Below, piece after piece: positions 32,572-40,515 of a stretch of DNA of 64,000 bases. The notes beneath the pieces were generated by a model that worked only from the letters and a program-made list of their open reading frames with translations, was not told the DNA's origin and made no database searches. The stretch covers positions 8,032,001-8,096,000 of the forward strand of contig NZ_CP128846.1 in the NCBI RefSeq assembly GCF_030388665.1. Direction: 5' to 3'. This DNA is from Streptomyces flavofungini (GTDB lineage Bacteria; Actinomycetota; Actinomycetes; Streptomycetales; Streptomycetaceae). How positions within the stretch are numbered: position 1 is the stretch's first letter; each line of letters starts with the position of its first letter. The position numbers were made by a program, and so were the translations under genes.

Positions 32572-33612
32572 TCACCGTTCCGTAAGACCCTGTCCCGGAC
32601 GCCCCTCGTCGCCGTGCCCGTACAGCGCCGTCGTACGGACCCCCGCCTGGAACCGCGTCCGCACCCCGAGCACCGCCATGATCCGGCTCATCCGGCGCTC
32701 GACCGTGCGCTGGGCCACGCCGAGGCGGCGGGCGATGGCGCTGTCGGTGAGTCCGGCGCGCAGATGGGCGAGGAGGAGCTCGTCCTCGGGGGAGAGGCCG
32801 GCGTGGGCGGCGGGGGCGGCGGGCCACAGGGGCGTGGCGCGCTGCCAGAGGAGTTCGAAGAGGGCGATGAGCCCTTCGAGCAGCGCGGACTGCTGGAGGA
32901 CCAGGATCTCCTCCTCGCTGGGCAGCACGAACGGCACGAGCGCCACCCGGCGGTCGGCGACCACCAGCTTCAGCGGTACGTCCGCGAGGACCCGGCTCTC
33001 CTCGCCGCGCTCGGCGAGTTCCCGGGTGGCCTCCACGCGGCCGGGGCCGTCGAGGCCCGCCTGGTCGTAGATCGCGCGATAGCGCAGGCCCTTGTCGAGA
33101 CGCTCCCGCTGCACGGTGTCCTGGCGCCTGAGCGGCTCCACGACGTAGGGCGGCTTGTCCAGGATCAGCATCTCGGTCCTGGCCGTCTGCTGGGTCTGGA
33201 AGAACTGCTGGGCGATGGCCTCACGGCCGCGGAGCACCTGCACCGGCGAGCCCTCGCCGCGCAGCCGCCCGGCCCGGAACTCCTCGGCGAGCGCGGCCGC
33301 GGCGAGGCGCGCGTGCGCGATCTCCTCCTGGCGGCGCAGCGCGAGGACTTCGAGCGCCACGTCGGGCGGGGCCGGGGTGAGCCGCTCCGTGCCGTCCGCG
33401 GCTCCCGTCAGAAGACCCAGTTCGGCCAGCGAGCGCACGTGCCCGCGCACCGACTCCTCGGCGAGGCCGGTGGCCGCCGCGAGCGCGGTGAGCGTCGAGC
33501 CGGGGGCCGCGAGGAGCGCGCGGTACACGCGCTCGTCGCCGGGGCCGACGCCGAGCCCGGCGAGTACAGGGGTGTGCGGGCTTTGCGGGATCTGCTCCGA
33601 TGTCGCGTCCAT
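32572..33612 (-). CDS. LuxR-type regulator with TrmB-like N-terminal domain
   Basis: A 346-aa regulator. The N-terminus (GDERVYRALLAAPGSTLTALAA, SVRGHVRSLAELGLL) is a TrmB/MarR-like winged helix, the middle an effector-like domain with LILDKPPYV and YDQAGLD, and the C-terminus a LuxR helix-turn-helix (LTDSAIARRLGVAQRTVERRM). Many Streptomyces carry such orphan regulators. ATG at 33612 begins the conserved region. A 7-bp inverted repeat (CGTCGGA...TCCGACG, about 33634-33667) lies just upstream and may be its operator. Targets unknown. Confidence 0.85.
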   Translation of the reverse strand: MDATSEQIPQSPHTPVLAGLGVGPGDERVYRALLAAPGSTLTALAAATGLAEESVRGHVRSLAELGLLTGAADGTERLTPAPPDVALEVLALRRQEEIAHARLAAAALAEEFRAGRLRGEGSPVQVLRGREAIAQQFFQTQQTARTEMLILDKPPYVVEPLRRQDTVQRERLDKGLRYRAIYDQAGLDGPGRVEATRELAERGEESRVLADVPLKLVVADRRVALVPFVLPSEEEILVLQQSALLEGLIALFELLWQRATPLWPAAPAAHAGLSPEDELLLAHLRAGLTDSAIARRLGVAQRTVERRMSRIMAVLGVRTRFQAGVRTTALYGHGDEGRPGQGLTER

Positions 33613-33705
33613 GCCATCGTTTTCCCTGTCCTGGCGTCGGAATGCCGACACTGGCGGAACTCCGACGCTCCCGCGGGCGCGGACCCCGGTACGGTCGTGC
33701 CTGTC

Positions 33706-33762
33706 ATGGATGCGGTTGTCATGAACGCCGAAGTCGCGTGCCGGAAGCGGCAGTCTGCCTGA
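33706..33762 (+). CDS. Possible 18-aa leader peptide
   Basis: An ATG frame encodes MDAVVMNAEVACRKRQSA, basic at its end, followed 86 bp later by a strong two-tier hairpin. The layout recalls ribosome-mediated attenuators, but no ribosome site is clear and the next gene is 450 bp away. The wider 33613-34219 gap otherwise holds the structured element, a 10-bp tandem TGCCCTCTTC repeat (33931-33950) and no supported gene. Confidence 0.25.
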   Translation: MDAVVMNAEVACRKRQSA

Positions 33763-33848
33763 CGACGATTTCCGCGTCCACGGCGCGTTCCGTCTTCCGG
33801 CGGCGTCGCGGGCCGTGCAGGGCCGCGCGCGGCGCGCGATACGAGACC

Positions 33849-33919
33849 GGCACGGGATGCCCCGGCTCGACGCCCCGCACGTCAGGGGCGCCAACCCCCC
33901 ACTCGGGGCATCCCGTGCC
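33849..33919. repeat. Two-tier inverted repeat, candidate structured RNA or terminator
   Basis: A perfect 16-bp outer stem (GGCACGGGATGCCCCG at 33849-33864 and its complement at 33904-33919) encloses an inner stem CGCCCC/GGGGCG (extendable to 8 bp with one G-U) around 871-890. It lies in a 600-bp gap between the LuxR gene and the YqiJ-like gene, far from either stop codon. Confidence 0.75.
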
Positions 33920-34219
33920 ACCCGCGCCCCTGCCCTCTTCTGCCCTCTTCGCGCGCCCTGCCTGTAGCTGCCCGCGCCCCTGCTTGCGGGCGACTACCCG
34001 TCCCACCTGCCCCGTTGGTACGCGCCCACGGCTGCGCGCCGATGCGGCATCAAGAGCGCGTAAAGACTGCCGGAAAATGGCAGTGCGACGAAGGGCCCGG
34101 TCGCGTCAGGATGGGAGAGCAGGGACGGGGGGCGAGGCCCGGGTGCCGGATCACGGAAACGGGATCCGGCGCCCGGGTGTGTGCGGCTCCCGTGCGTGAC
34201 CGGTCAAGGGGGCGGGGGC

Positions 34220-34930
34220 ATGGGGGAGTTGATCGACGCGGCGGTGGGGTTCCCAGGTGTGGCCTTCACCTCCGCGATGGCGGTGGTGGTGTGCTTCTGG
34301 CTGCTCGTCGCGGTGGGCCTGGGCCGGGCGGACACCTTCGACGAGGACGCCGACCTGGGCGCCGCGGGTCTCGGCGGGGTGCCGGTGGCCGTGGCCGTCT
34401 CGCTGCTCGTGGGCACGGGCTGGCTGGTGAGCCTGGCGGGCTCCGTCGCGCTCGCGCGGACCGGCTGGACGGGGCTCGCGCACGCGGCCGGTGACCTGGG
34501 GCTGCTCGCGGTGTCCGCGCTCGTCGCGTACGGCGTGACGCGCGGCCTGGTCCGCGTGTCGACGCGGGCCGCGCGCGACCGCGCAGGGCCGTCGCCGCGC
34601 GACCTCGTCGGCTCCGTCTGCACGGTCCGCACCGGCTGGGTCGACCTGGAGTCCGGCCGGGCCGAAGTGGCCGCGCCCGACGGGACCGTGGCCGTCGTCG
34701 AGGTCCGGCAGGACCCGTCCGCGGCGGGGGAGCAGCTCGCGGTGGGCGGCAGCGCCCGGCCGCACGCGTACTACGCCCCCGGTGCGTTCTTCTGGGCCGT
34801 GCCCTGCTCGGTGGCGCTCGCCCCTGGCCGGGCCCGTCCCCGTACCGCCCGCGCCGCCGACGGCCGGCCCGCCGGACCCGCGCCCGCCGGACCCGCGGAG
34901 GAGCCCTGGCCGCACGCCGACTGCGCATGA
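34220..34930 (+). CDS. YqiJ/NfeD-like membrane protein with OB-fold domain
   Basis: A 236-aa protein with three hydrophobic helices (residues about 15-35, 55-78, 88-108) and a C-terminal beta-rich domain (DLVGSVCTVRTGWVDLESGRAEV) like the OB-fold of YqiJ, which usually partners a flotillin. No flotillin gene follows here; instead there is a PucR relic. The Pro/Ala-rich tail is disordered. GGGGGCGGGGG precedes the ATG. The YqiJ match is by pattern and topology only. Confidence 0.6.
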   Translation: MGELIDAAVGFPGVAFTSAMAVVVCFWLLVAVGLGRADTFDEDADLGAAGLGGVPVAVAVSLLVGTGWLVSLAGSVALARTGWTGLAHAAGDLGLLAVSALVAYGVTRGLVRVSTRAARDRAGPSPRDLVGSVCTVRTGWVDLESGRAEVAAPDGTVAVVEVRQDPSAAGEQLAVGGSARPHAYYAPGAFFWAVPCSVALAPGRARPRTARAADGRPAGPAPAGPAEEPWPHADCA

Positions 34931-34984
34931 CGCCGTGCCTCCGCCCACACCCTCACCCCGAGCCGTCCACCCCGCCCTCCATGC

Positions 34985-35400
34985 GTGAAAAGCCGTCAGG
35001 AACTGGTCGGGGTACGGGGGTTGCAGGTGAGGAGCCATGGCATACCGGGTGACCACCTGGACGGCCATGCCCGGATACTCGCCGACGCCTTTGCCACCGG
35101 CCGGGGACTGACCCGCGAGGAGCTGGAGTCGCGGCGCGCACGCGGCGAGCGCGCGGCCGACGCCGGGTACGGACCGCGCGCCCTGGTCGGCGCGCACCTC
35201 GCGGCGACGCGGGCGTACAGGACGGGACCTGCCGCGCCGGCCTCCGCCGAGTCCCTGCCGGCCTCCGCCTGAACCTCAGCGTGCGCGCCCTGACGTACAG
35301 CCTGGACCGCATCCACCGCCTCACCGGCACCGACCCGGCCGACCCGCTGCACCGCCGGACCCTCCAGACGGCGGTGATCCGCCCTCGCCGACGGCCCGCC
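34985..35400 (+). pseudogene. PucR/CdaR-type regulator remnant
   Basis: One frame (34985-35272) encodes RILADAFATGRGLTREELE and RGERAADAGYGPRALVGAHL, the N-terminal sensory helices seen in PucR-type regulators. A second frame from about 35266 carries VRALTYSLDRIHRLTGTDP and PLHRRTLQTAVI, the C-terminal helix-turn-helix of the same family, and then runs into the antisense of the next gene. The whole central part is missing and the pieces are in different frames, so this is a decayed gene. Confidence 0.65.
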
Positions 35401-35817
35401 CTACGCAGGCGTCCCGAGGCGCGGTATCTCGATGGCGGGGCACCGGTCCATGACCATGTCGAGGCCCGCGGCGCGGGTGCGTTCGTACGCCGCCTCGTCG
35501 ATGACGCCGAGCTGGAACCACACGGCCCGCGCGCCGATGGCCACGGCCTCGTCGGCGACGGCGCCCGCGAGGTCGCTGTTCACGAACACGTCCACGACGT
35601 CGACGTCGAAGGGGATCTCGGCCAGTGAGGCGTACCCCTTCTCGCCGTGCACCGTCTCCGCCTTCGGGTGGACCGGCACGACGCGCTTGCCGTAGCGCTG
35701 GAGGACCTCGGCGACGCCGTACGCGGCGCGCCGCTCGTTGTTCGACAGGCCGACGACGGCCCAGGTGTCACCGGGTCCGGTGAGGATCCTGCGGACGGTG
35801 GCGGGGTCGCCGTACAT
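35401..35817 (-). CDS. CoA-binding domain protein (YccU-like)
   Basis: A 138-aa Rossmann-fold CoA-binding protein: AVVGLSNNERRAAYGVAEVL, VVPVHPKAETVHGEKGYASL, and WFQLGVIDEAAYERTRAAGL before a terminal MDRCPAIE motif with a conserved Cys. The family binds CoA and is related to succinyl-CoA ligase alpha subunits, but its role is not established. Lies downstream of terD in the same direction, separated by a strong terminator, so it is transcribed separately. Confidence 0.9.
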   Translation of the reverse strand: MYGDPATVRRILTGPGDTWAVVGLSNNERRAAYGVAEVLQRYGKRVVPVHPKAETVHGEKGYASLAEIPFDVDVVDVFVNSDLAGAVADEAVAIGARAVWFQLGVIDEAAYERTRAAGLDMVMDRCPAIEIPRLGTPA

Positions 35818-35856
35818 GTCGGGCCTCCAGGGGTGTCGTCGGTCTCACTACGCCAA

Positions 35857-35896
35857 CGGCGGCGCCTGCCGGGTGATTCCCGGGCAGGCGCCGCCG
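35857..35896 (-). terminator. Terminator of terD
   Basis: A 14-bp stem (35857-35870 with 35883-35896), extended inward by GGG/CCC with one bulge, lies 50 bp after the terD stop and before the CoA-binding gene. Confidence 0.8.
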
Positions 35897-35945
35897 CAGG
35901 GTCCGGGCGGTCGGCCGTCGTGTCCGCGGCGCCGCCGGGCGGGTG

Positions 35946-36521
35946 TCAGACGTTGACGCCGAAGTCCGAAGCGATGCCGCGCAGGCCGCTGGCGTAGCCC
36001 TGCCCGACGGCGCGGAACTTCCACTCGGCGCCGTGGCGGTAGAGCTCGCCGAAGACCATCGCGGTCTCCGTGGAGGCGTCCTCGGAGAGGTCGTAGCGGG
36101 CGATCTCCTGGTTGTCCGCCTGGTTCACCACGCGGATGAAGGCGTTGCGGACCTGGCCGAAGCTCTGGCCGCGGTTCTCCGCGTCGTGGATCGACACCGG
36201 GAACACGATCTTCGTGATCTCGGCGGGCACCCCGGCGAGGTTGACCTTCACGGCCTCGTCGTCGCCCTCGCCCTCACCGGTGAGGTTGTCGCCGGTGTGC
36301 TCGACGGAGCCGTCGGGGCTCGTGAGGTTGTTGTAGAAGATGAAGTGCTGGTCGGAGACGACCTTTCCGGAGTCGTCGCAGAGCAGCGCGCTGGCGTCGA
36401 GGTCGTAGTCAGTGCCGGTGGTGGTCCGCACGTCCCAGCCCAGGCCGATCAGCACGGCCGTGAGGCCGGGCGCCTCCTTGCTCAGCGAGACATTGCCGCC
36501 CTTGGAGAGGGAAACTCCCAC
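35946..36521 (-). CDS. terD: TerD-family tellurium/stress-resistance protein
   Basis: A 191-aa TerD protein: [58 protein letters not shown] with calcium-binding Asp residues, and [21 protein letters not shown]. TerD proteins bind calcium and belong to tellurite/phage/stress-response systems; many copies occur in Streptomyces. GTG at 36521 has GGAGGA just upstream. The putative -10 box TAGATT on this strand lies inside the palindrome at 36585-36600, pointing to repression by the adjacent BlaI-like regulator. Confidence 0.93.
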   Translation of the reverse strand: MGVSLSKGGNVSLSKEAPGLTAVLIGLGWDVRTTTGTDYDLDASALLCDDSGKVVSDQHFIFYNNLTSPDGSVEHTGDNLTGEGEGDDEAVKVNLAGVPAEITKIVFPVSIHDAENRGQSFGQVRNAFIRVVNQADNQEIARYDLSEDASTETAMVFGELYRHGAEWKFRAVGQGYASGLRGIASDFGVNV

Positions 36522-36584
36522 GTGTCCTCCTGTGGTCCGCTACCGAGAATCGCTTCCGGCCGTGGTCAGGGCCGGGACTTAGAA

Positions 36585-36600
36585 TCTACATGAGTGTAGA
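36585..36600. promoter_or_regulatory. BlaI-type operator 1 (terD/blaI)
   Basis: TCTACA-TGAG-TGTAGA is a perfect 6-bp inverted repeat in the terD-blaI divergent region. Its TGTAGA half overlaps the presumed terD -10 (TAGATT). It shares the TCTACA-N4-TGTARA pattern with the site before terB. Confidence 0.65.
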
Positions 36601-36666
36601 AGCGTTCGAAGTGGGTACCGCCCCTTCCGGCCGTTACGATGTGGCGCTCCCTATGAGACGTACGCG

Positions 36667-36683
36667 ACATACATGAGGTATGT
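36667..36683. promoter_or_regulatory. Second palindrome upstream of blaI
   Basis: ACATAC-ATGAG-GTATGT is a perfect 6-bp inverted repeat with 5-bp spacer, including the TACATGAG core of operator 1. It overlaps the upstream ATG at 36673, which argues that translation starts later, at 36763. Confidence 0.5.
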
Positions 36684-36762
36684 GATGCGAAGGGAGCGCA
36701 GGGCGCGCGGAGCACGGGCGACGGCAGGCGCGGCGCACCGCGACGGGAAGCGAGGACACGGC

Positions 36763-37173
36763 ATGACGCAGCACACGGACGGGCCGCAGGAGCCGCGTCC
36801 GCGCAGGCGCGGGCAGGGCGAGCTGGAGGCCCAGGTGCTCGCGGCGCTGCACGGCGCGCGCGGACCGGTGAGCGCGGCCTGGGTCCAGGAGCGCATCGGC
36901 GGCGACCTCGCGTACACGACAGTCATGACGATCCTCACGCGACTGCTCGCCAAGAACGTGGTGACACGTGAACGCGCGGGCCGCTCCTTCGTGTGGCGGT
37001 CCACCGCCGACGAGGCCGGGCTCGCCGCGCTGCGCATGCGCAAGGTCCTCGACGGCGAGAGCGACCGGGAGGCGGTGCTCGCCAGCTTCGTCACCACGCT
37101 GTCCGCCGCCGACGAGCGGCTGCTGCGCGATCTGCTCGGCGAGGCGGGCGGCACCGCCGACGCGGAGGACTGA
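36763..37173 (+). CDS. BlaI/MecI-family repressor
   Basis: A 136-aa winged-helix repressor: GELEAQVLAALHGARGPVSA, GDLAYTTVMTILTRLLAKNVV (recognition helix) and a C-terminal dimerisation helix pair. BlaI-type repressors are inactivated by a membrane M56 protease, here the next gene. ATG 36763 is chosen because GAGGA lies 7 bp upstream; the in-frame ATG 36673 lies in a palindrome. It is flanked by terD and terB, both preceded by matching palindromes, so these are likely targets along with its own operon. Confidence 0.9.
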   Translation: MTQHTDGPQEPRPRRRGQGELEAQVLAALHGARGPVSAAWVQERIGGDLAYTTVMTILTRLLAKNVVTRERAGRSFVWRSTADEAGLAALRMRKVLDGESDREAVLASFVTTLSAADERLLRDLLGEAGGTADAED

Positions 37174-37181
37174 CCGCAAGC

Positions 37182-38198
37182 ATGGGGCTCTTCGTCTTCC
37201 TGCCGCTCGTGCTGCCGCTCACCGCCTGGCCGGTCGCGCGGCTCGCCGCCCAGCATCTGCACCCGCGCACCGCGACCCGCCTGCTGACCGCGCTCGCCGC
37301 CGTGATGGCGCTGTGCAGCACGCTCTGCCTGGCCCTGCTCATGGTCGTCGGCACCGCCCAGCTCCCCGGCAACCCGTTGCCCGACGGCTGGTCGGACCCG
37401 GAGGTCCGGGCCGTGCTGCCCTACGACGAGGTCGCGGGCAGGGCCGCGATCCCGGCGCTGACGATCGTCTGCGCCGGGATCGCGCGCACGCTGTGGCGGC
37501 ATGTGACGGTACGACGACGGGGGTGGCGGGCGCTCGCGGGCCTGCCCGGGACATCGGTGGCCGTCCTGCCGGACGCGACCGAGGCGTACGCCTACGCCCT
37601 GCCCGGGAAAGAGCGGTGGGCCGAGGGCCGAGGGGCGCGCCGACGCCGGGCCGGCGGCCGGACGTCCCGTGGGCGGAGCACGCTGGAGGGGCGCGTGGTC
37701 GTCAGCCGCGCGCTGCTCGATCGGCTCCAACCCGCCGAACGGCGCGCCTTGTTCGCCCACGAGCGCGCCCATCTCGCCGCGCGCCACCACCGGTTCCTGC
37801 TGGTGACGCAGTTGGCGGCACGGGCCAACCCGTTCCTGCGGCCCTTGCGCACGGCCACCGCGTACACCGCCGAGCGGTGGGCCGACGAGGAGGCCGCGGC
37901 GGTCGTACGGGACCGGCGTGTGGTGGCGCGCGCCATCGGCAAGGCCGCGCTCGCGCGACCGCGCACGCCGGGCCCCGTGCTCGCCGGACTCGCGGGCCTC
38001 GCCGCGGTGGGCCCGGTGCCGCGCCGCGTCGCCGCGCTCCTGGGCCCGGCGCCCGCGGCCCGCACCCGGCCCTCGCTGTTCACGGCGATGGGCCTCGCGC
38101 TCTGGGGCGCCGCGTGCGGCACCGCCGTGTCCGCGATGTCCTCGGCGAACGCGGCGGTGACGATGGTGCTCGTCCTGCGGGCCGCCACGCCGCTGTGA
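37182..38198 (+). CDS. M56-family membrane metallopeptidase (BlaR1-like without sensor domain)
   Basis: A 338-aa protein with N-terminal helices (residues about 2-22, 32-55, 88-103), a cytoplasmic zinc-protease domain with HERAH (HExxH) in LFAHERAHLAARHH and a further acidic helix ERWADEEAAAV, then a terminal helix pair. M56 proteases cleave BlaI-type repressors. There is no penicillin-binding sensor domain, so it is not a classical BlaR1. ATG lies 8 bp after the blaI stop. The signal it responds to is unknown. Confidence 0.88.
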   Translation: MGLFVFLPLVLPLTAWPVARLAAQHLHPRTATRLLTALAAVMALCSTLCLALLMVVGTAQLPGNPLPDGWSDPEVRAVLPYDEVAGRAAIPALTIVCAGIARTLWRHVTVRRRGWRALAGLPGTSVAVLPDATEAYAYALPGKERWAEGRGARRRRAGGRTSRGRSTLEGRVVVSRALLDRLQPAERRALFAHERAHLAARHHRFLLVTQLAARANPFLRPLRTATAYTAERWADEEAAAVVRDRRVVARAIGKAALARPRTPGPVLAGLAGLAAVGPVPRRVAALLGPAPAARTRPSLFTAMGLALWGAACGTAVSAMSSANAAVTMVLVLRAATPL

Positions 38199-38268
38199 GG
38201 CTTCAGCCGTGGGGGCTGTGGGGGCCGTGAGGGCTGGGGCGCACCGGTCCTGCGGGCCCGCGTGCCGC

Positions 38269-38724
38269 TCAGAGGTCGAACTCGTGCGGCGGCAGGTCGA
38301 GGGCGAAGCACGCCTCGCGCACCACGGCCTGCTCGTCCTTGTCGAAGTCGCCGTCGGCGCCGCCGATGACGATGCCGATCTGGATGACGGCACGCGCCTC
38401 CGCGGGCTTCTTCTTGGCCTTCGCGACCTCCTGCAACACGCTCACCTTGCCGAACGCGAAGTCGGCCGTCAGCTTGTCCACGTACGCGTCGAAGCGGCGC
38501 CGCAGGTCGTCCGCCGGGAAGTTCTGCAGCACCTCGTTGGTGGCGATCAGCTGCGCGACGCGCTGGCGCTCGGCGGCGTCCACGGTGCCGTCGGCGGCGG
38601 CGACGAGCGCGCACATCGCCATGCTGGAGTCGCGGAAGGCCCCGCTCGTGAGGTCGTTCTTCTTCGCCGTCAGCTGCGCCTGCATCGTCGAGGCGGATTC
38701 CTTCAAGCGGTCCCACAGGGCCAT
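38269..38724 (-). CDS. terB: TerB-family tellurium-resistance protein
   Basis: A 151-aa TerB protein, all-helical, with two internally related acidic segments: ALVAAADGTVDAAERQRVAQLI and IGGADGDFDKDEQAVVREACF, the metal-binding motifs of the family. TerB works with TerD and membrane TerC-type partners in the stress response. It converges on the M56 gene. The palindrome at 38770-38785 lies 46 bp upstream of its ATG and overlaps a -10-like TAGAAA. Confidence 0.92.
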   Translation of the reverse strand: MALWDRLKESASTMQAQLTAKKNDLTSGAFRDSSMAMCALVAAADGTVDAAERQRVAQLIATNEVLQNFPADDLRRRFDAYVDKLTADFAFGKVSVLQEVAKAKKKPAEARAVIQIGIVIGGADGDFDKDEQAVVREACFALDLPPHEFDL

Positions 38725-38769
38725 GGAAAAACTCCATCAGTCGGTGTCGGCGGTTGTCGCCGACCAATT

Positions 38770-38785
38770 TCTACAGCACTGTAAA
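38770..38785. promoter_or_regulatory. BlaI-type operator 3 (terB)
   Basis: TCTACA-GCAC-TGTAAA matches the terD site at 13 of the conserved positions outside the spacer except one. Its half-site forms a TAGAAA -10-like box for terB on the minus strand. A weaker repeat ACATAAG-TCG-CTTGTGT lies at about 38836-38852 before the divergent TenA-like gene. Confidence 0.6.
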
Positions 38786-38896
38786 AGTTAGCATCCGCGA
38801 CAGCCGTACCGAAAAGCGCTGTTGGTCGGGTGAGTGACATAAGTCGCTTGTGTTTCATGGGTTCCGTAAAGTCCGTCACCACGGAAAGGCCGAACG

Positions 38897-39589
38897 ATGA
38901 CACCGACGCCCCGCGAGCCGCTGAGCGGCACGGCACGCGAACTCCTGGACGGCGCGACGGCGGAGCTCGCCCCGAAGCCGCACGCGAACGCGCTGGTCCC
39001 CCTCGTCGCGGACGGCGGCGCCGACCGGCGCGCGCTCGCCGCCCTCGCCCTGGAGCAGTGCCGGGTCATCCCGGCCGACCGCCGGTCCTTCCTGCATCTG
39101 GCCGCCCGCTCCGCCGACGCGGGCCTGCCCGCGTGCGCGGCCTTCTTCGCGGGGCTCGCCGAGGGCGAGTCGGTGGCCCTCGACCGGCTCGGCCCGCTGC
39201 TCACCGCCTGCGGGGTGGACGCGGAGCAGGCGGCGGCGTACGTCCCGACGGCCGGCTGCCAGGCCTACCCGGCGTACGTGGCCTGGCTCGCCCTGAACGC
39301 CGAACCGGCCGACGCCGTGCTCGCCCTCACCGCCAACTTCGCGGCGTGGGGCGGCTACTGCGCAGCCCTCGCGGACGCGCTGCGCGGGCGCTACGGCTTC
39401 TCCGACGAGGCCTGCGGCTTCTTCGACTTCTTCGCCGGGCCCGCCCCCGACCTCGACCGCGCGACCCTCGCCGCGCTCCAGGAGGGCATCGACCTGGAGC
39501 GCCTCACGCCCGCGACCGCGCTGCGGCAAGGGCGGCTGCTCCAGGACTACGAGGAGATGTTCTGGGGGACGCTCGCGGGGCTCGCGTGA
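38897..39589 (+). CDS. TenA/PqqC-like heme-oxygenase-fold protein
   Basis: A 230-aa all-helical protein with CRVIPADRRSFLHLAAR, YVAWLALNAEPADAVLALTANFAAWGGYCAALADALR and a C-terminal FFDFFAGP region, resembling TenA/THI-4 thiaminase-like and PqqC-like proteins. A catalytic Cys of true TenA is not obvious, so function is uncertain. It is divergent from terB and may fall under the same control region. AAAGG precedes the ATG. Confidence 0.7.
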   Translation: MTPTPREPLSGTARELLDGATAELAPKPHANALVPLVADGGADRRALAALALEQCRVIPADRRSFLHLAARSADAGLPACAAFFAGLAEGESVALDRLGPLLTACGVDAEQAAAYVPTAGCQAYPAYVAWLALNAEPADAVLALTANFAAWGGYCAALADALRGRYGFSDEACGFFDFFAGPAPDLDRATLAALQEGIDLERLTPATALRQGRLLQDYEEMFWGTLAGLA

Positions 39590-39662
39590 GGATGCCCCGG
39601 GGCGGGCGGGGGTGCGGGGGCGTCCGCGCCGCGCGTCCGGGGCCCGTCCGGCAGTCCGGTCC

Positions 39663-40409
39663 CTATCCCGCCTGCCCCGCCTGCCCTGTCCGCCCTGCCT
39701 GCTCCCGCCGCATCACGATGGCCGTCACCACGACCCCGTCCCGTACCAGCCACGTGCCGGAGAACCCCGTCAGGCGCGAGCCCGCGACCACGGGCCCCTC
39801 CACCAGGAGCTCGGCGGTGAACGTGCCGTCCGCGCGGATGTCCAGGTGCGCGTCCTCGAAGCCGAGCCAGCGCCGGGCGAGCGGGAACCACGCCTTGTAG
39901 ACCGACTCCTTGGCGCTGAACAGCAGCCGGTCCCACGGCACGGCGGGCTCCGCGACGGCGAGCGCGGCCAGCGCGGCGCGCTCCTTCTCGTCGCTGACCA
40001 GCTCCAGGACGCCCGGGTCGGACAGCGGCTCGGCCGGTTCGGCGTCGACGCCGACCGACAGGACACCGCCGGCGCGGGCGACGACCGCGGCGCGGTAGCC
40101 CAGGCAGTGCGTCATGCTGCCGACGACGCCGTCGGGCCAGACCGGCGCACCCTTGTCGCCGCGCAGGATGGGCCCGGGCGGCACGTCGATGCGGGCGAGC
40201 GCGGTGCGGGCGCAGTGCCGCGCGGTGGTGAACTCGCGCTGTCGCTTCGGCACGGCCTTCGCCACGTAGGCGACCTCTTCGGGGAACAGGGCCGCGTCGG
40301 CCGGGTCCTCGCGGGTCTCGACCACGACGACGGGCTCCGCGGCCAGGAGGGCGCCCAATATGCCGGTCTCGTCGGACACTTCGCCGGTGGACTTCGAGGG
40401 TGACGTCAC
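39663..40409 (-). CDS. Sfp/EntD-type 4'-phosphopantetheinyl transferase
   Basis: A 248-aa transferase that activates carrier proteins of fatty-acid, polyketide or non-ribosomal peptide synthases. Motifs are GSMTHCLGY, VGVDAEP (magnesium-binding Asp/Glu) and LLFSAKESVYKAWFPLARRWLGFEDA. The EntD-like form suggests a role in secondary metabolism, though no synthase lies in this window. GTG at 40409 is used. The C-terminus is Gln/Ala/Gly repeats. Divergent from the IMPACT-family gene. Confidence 0.93.
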   Translation of the reverse strand: MTSPSKSTGEVSDETGILGALLAAEPVVVVETREDPADAALFPEEVAYVAKAVPKRQREFTTARHCARTALARIDVPPGPILRGDKGAPVWPDGVVGSMTHCLGYRAAVVARAGGVLSVGVDAEPAEPLSDPGVLELVSDEKERAALAALAVAEPAVPWDRLLFSAKESVYKAWFPLARRWLGFEDAHLDIRADGTFTAELLVEGPVVAGSRLTGFSGTWLVRDGVVVTAIVMRREQAGRTGQAGQAG

Positions 40410-40515
40410 GGTCGATCACTGTACCGGCGGCCCGCGCGGCGTGGTCCCGGAATCCCGCGCCCGGCCCGGCGACCGGCGCGCGGGGCCGGGAGAGGCGAGC
40501 GCATAGGGTGGCCTG

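Noticed and set aside
33719..34006. 95-codon Arg-rich minus-strand frame across the structured element
   Set aside because: It simply reads through the large inverted repeat; composition is not protein-like and no start signal is present.
36673..36762. Earlier ATG for the BlaI-like repressor
   Set aside because: It lies inside a palindrome, gives a basic non-conserved extension, and ATG 36763 has a proper ribosome site.
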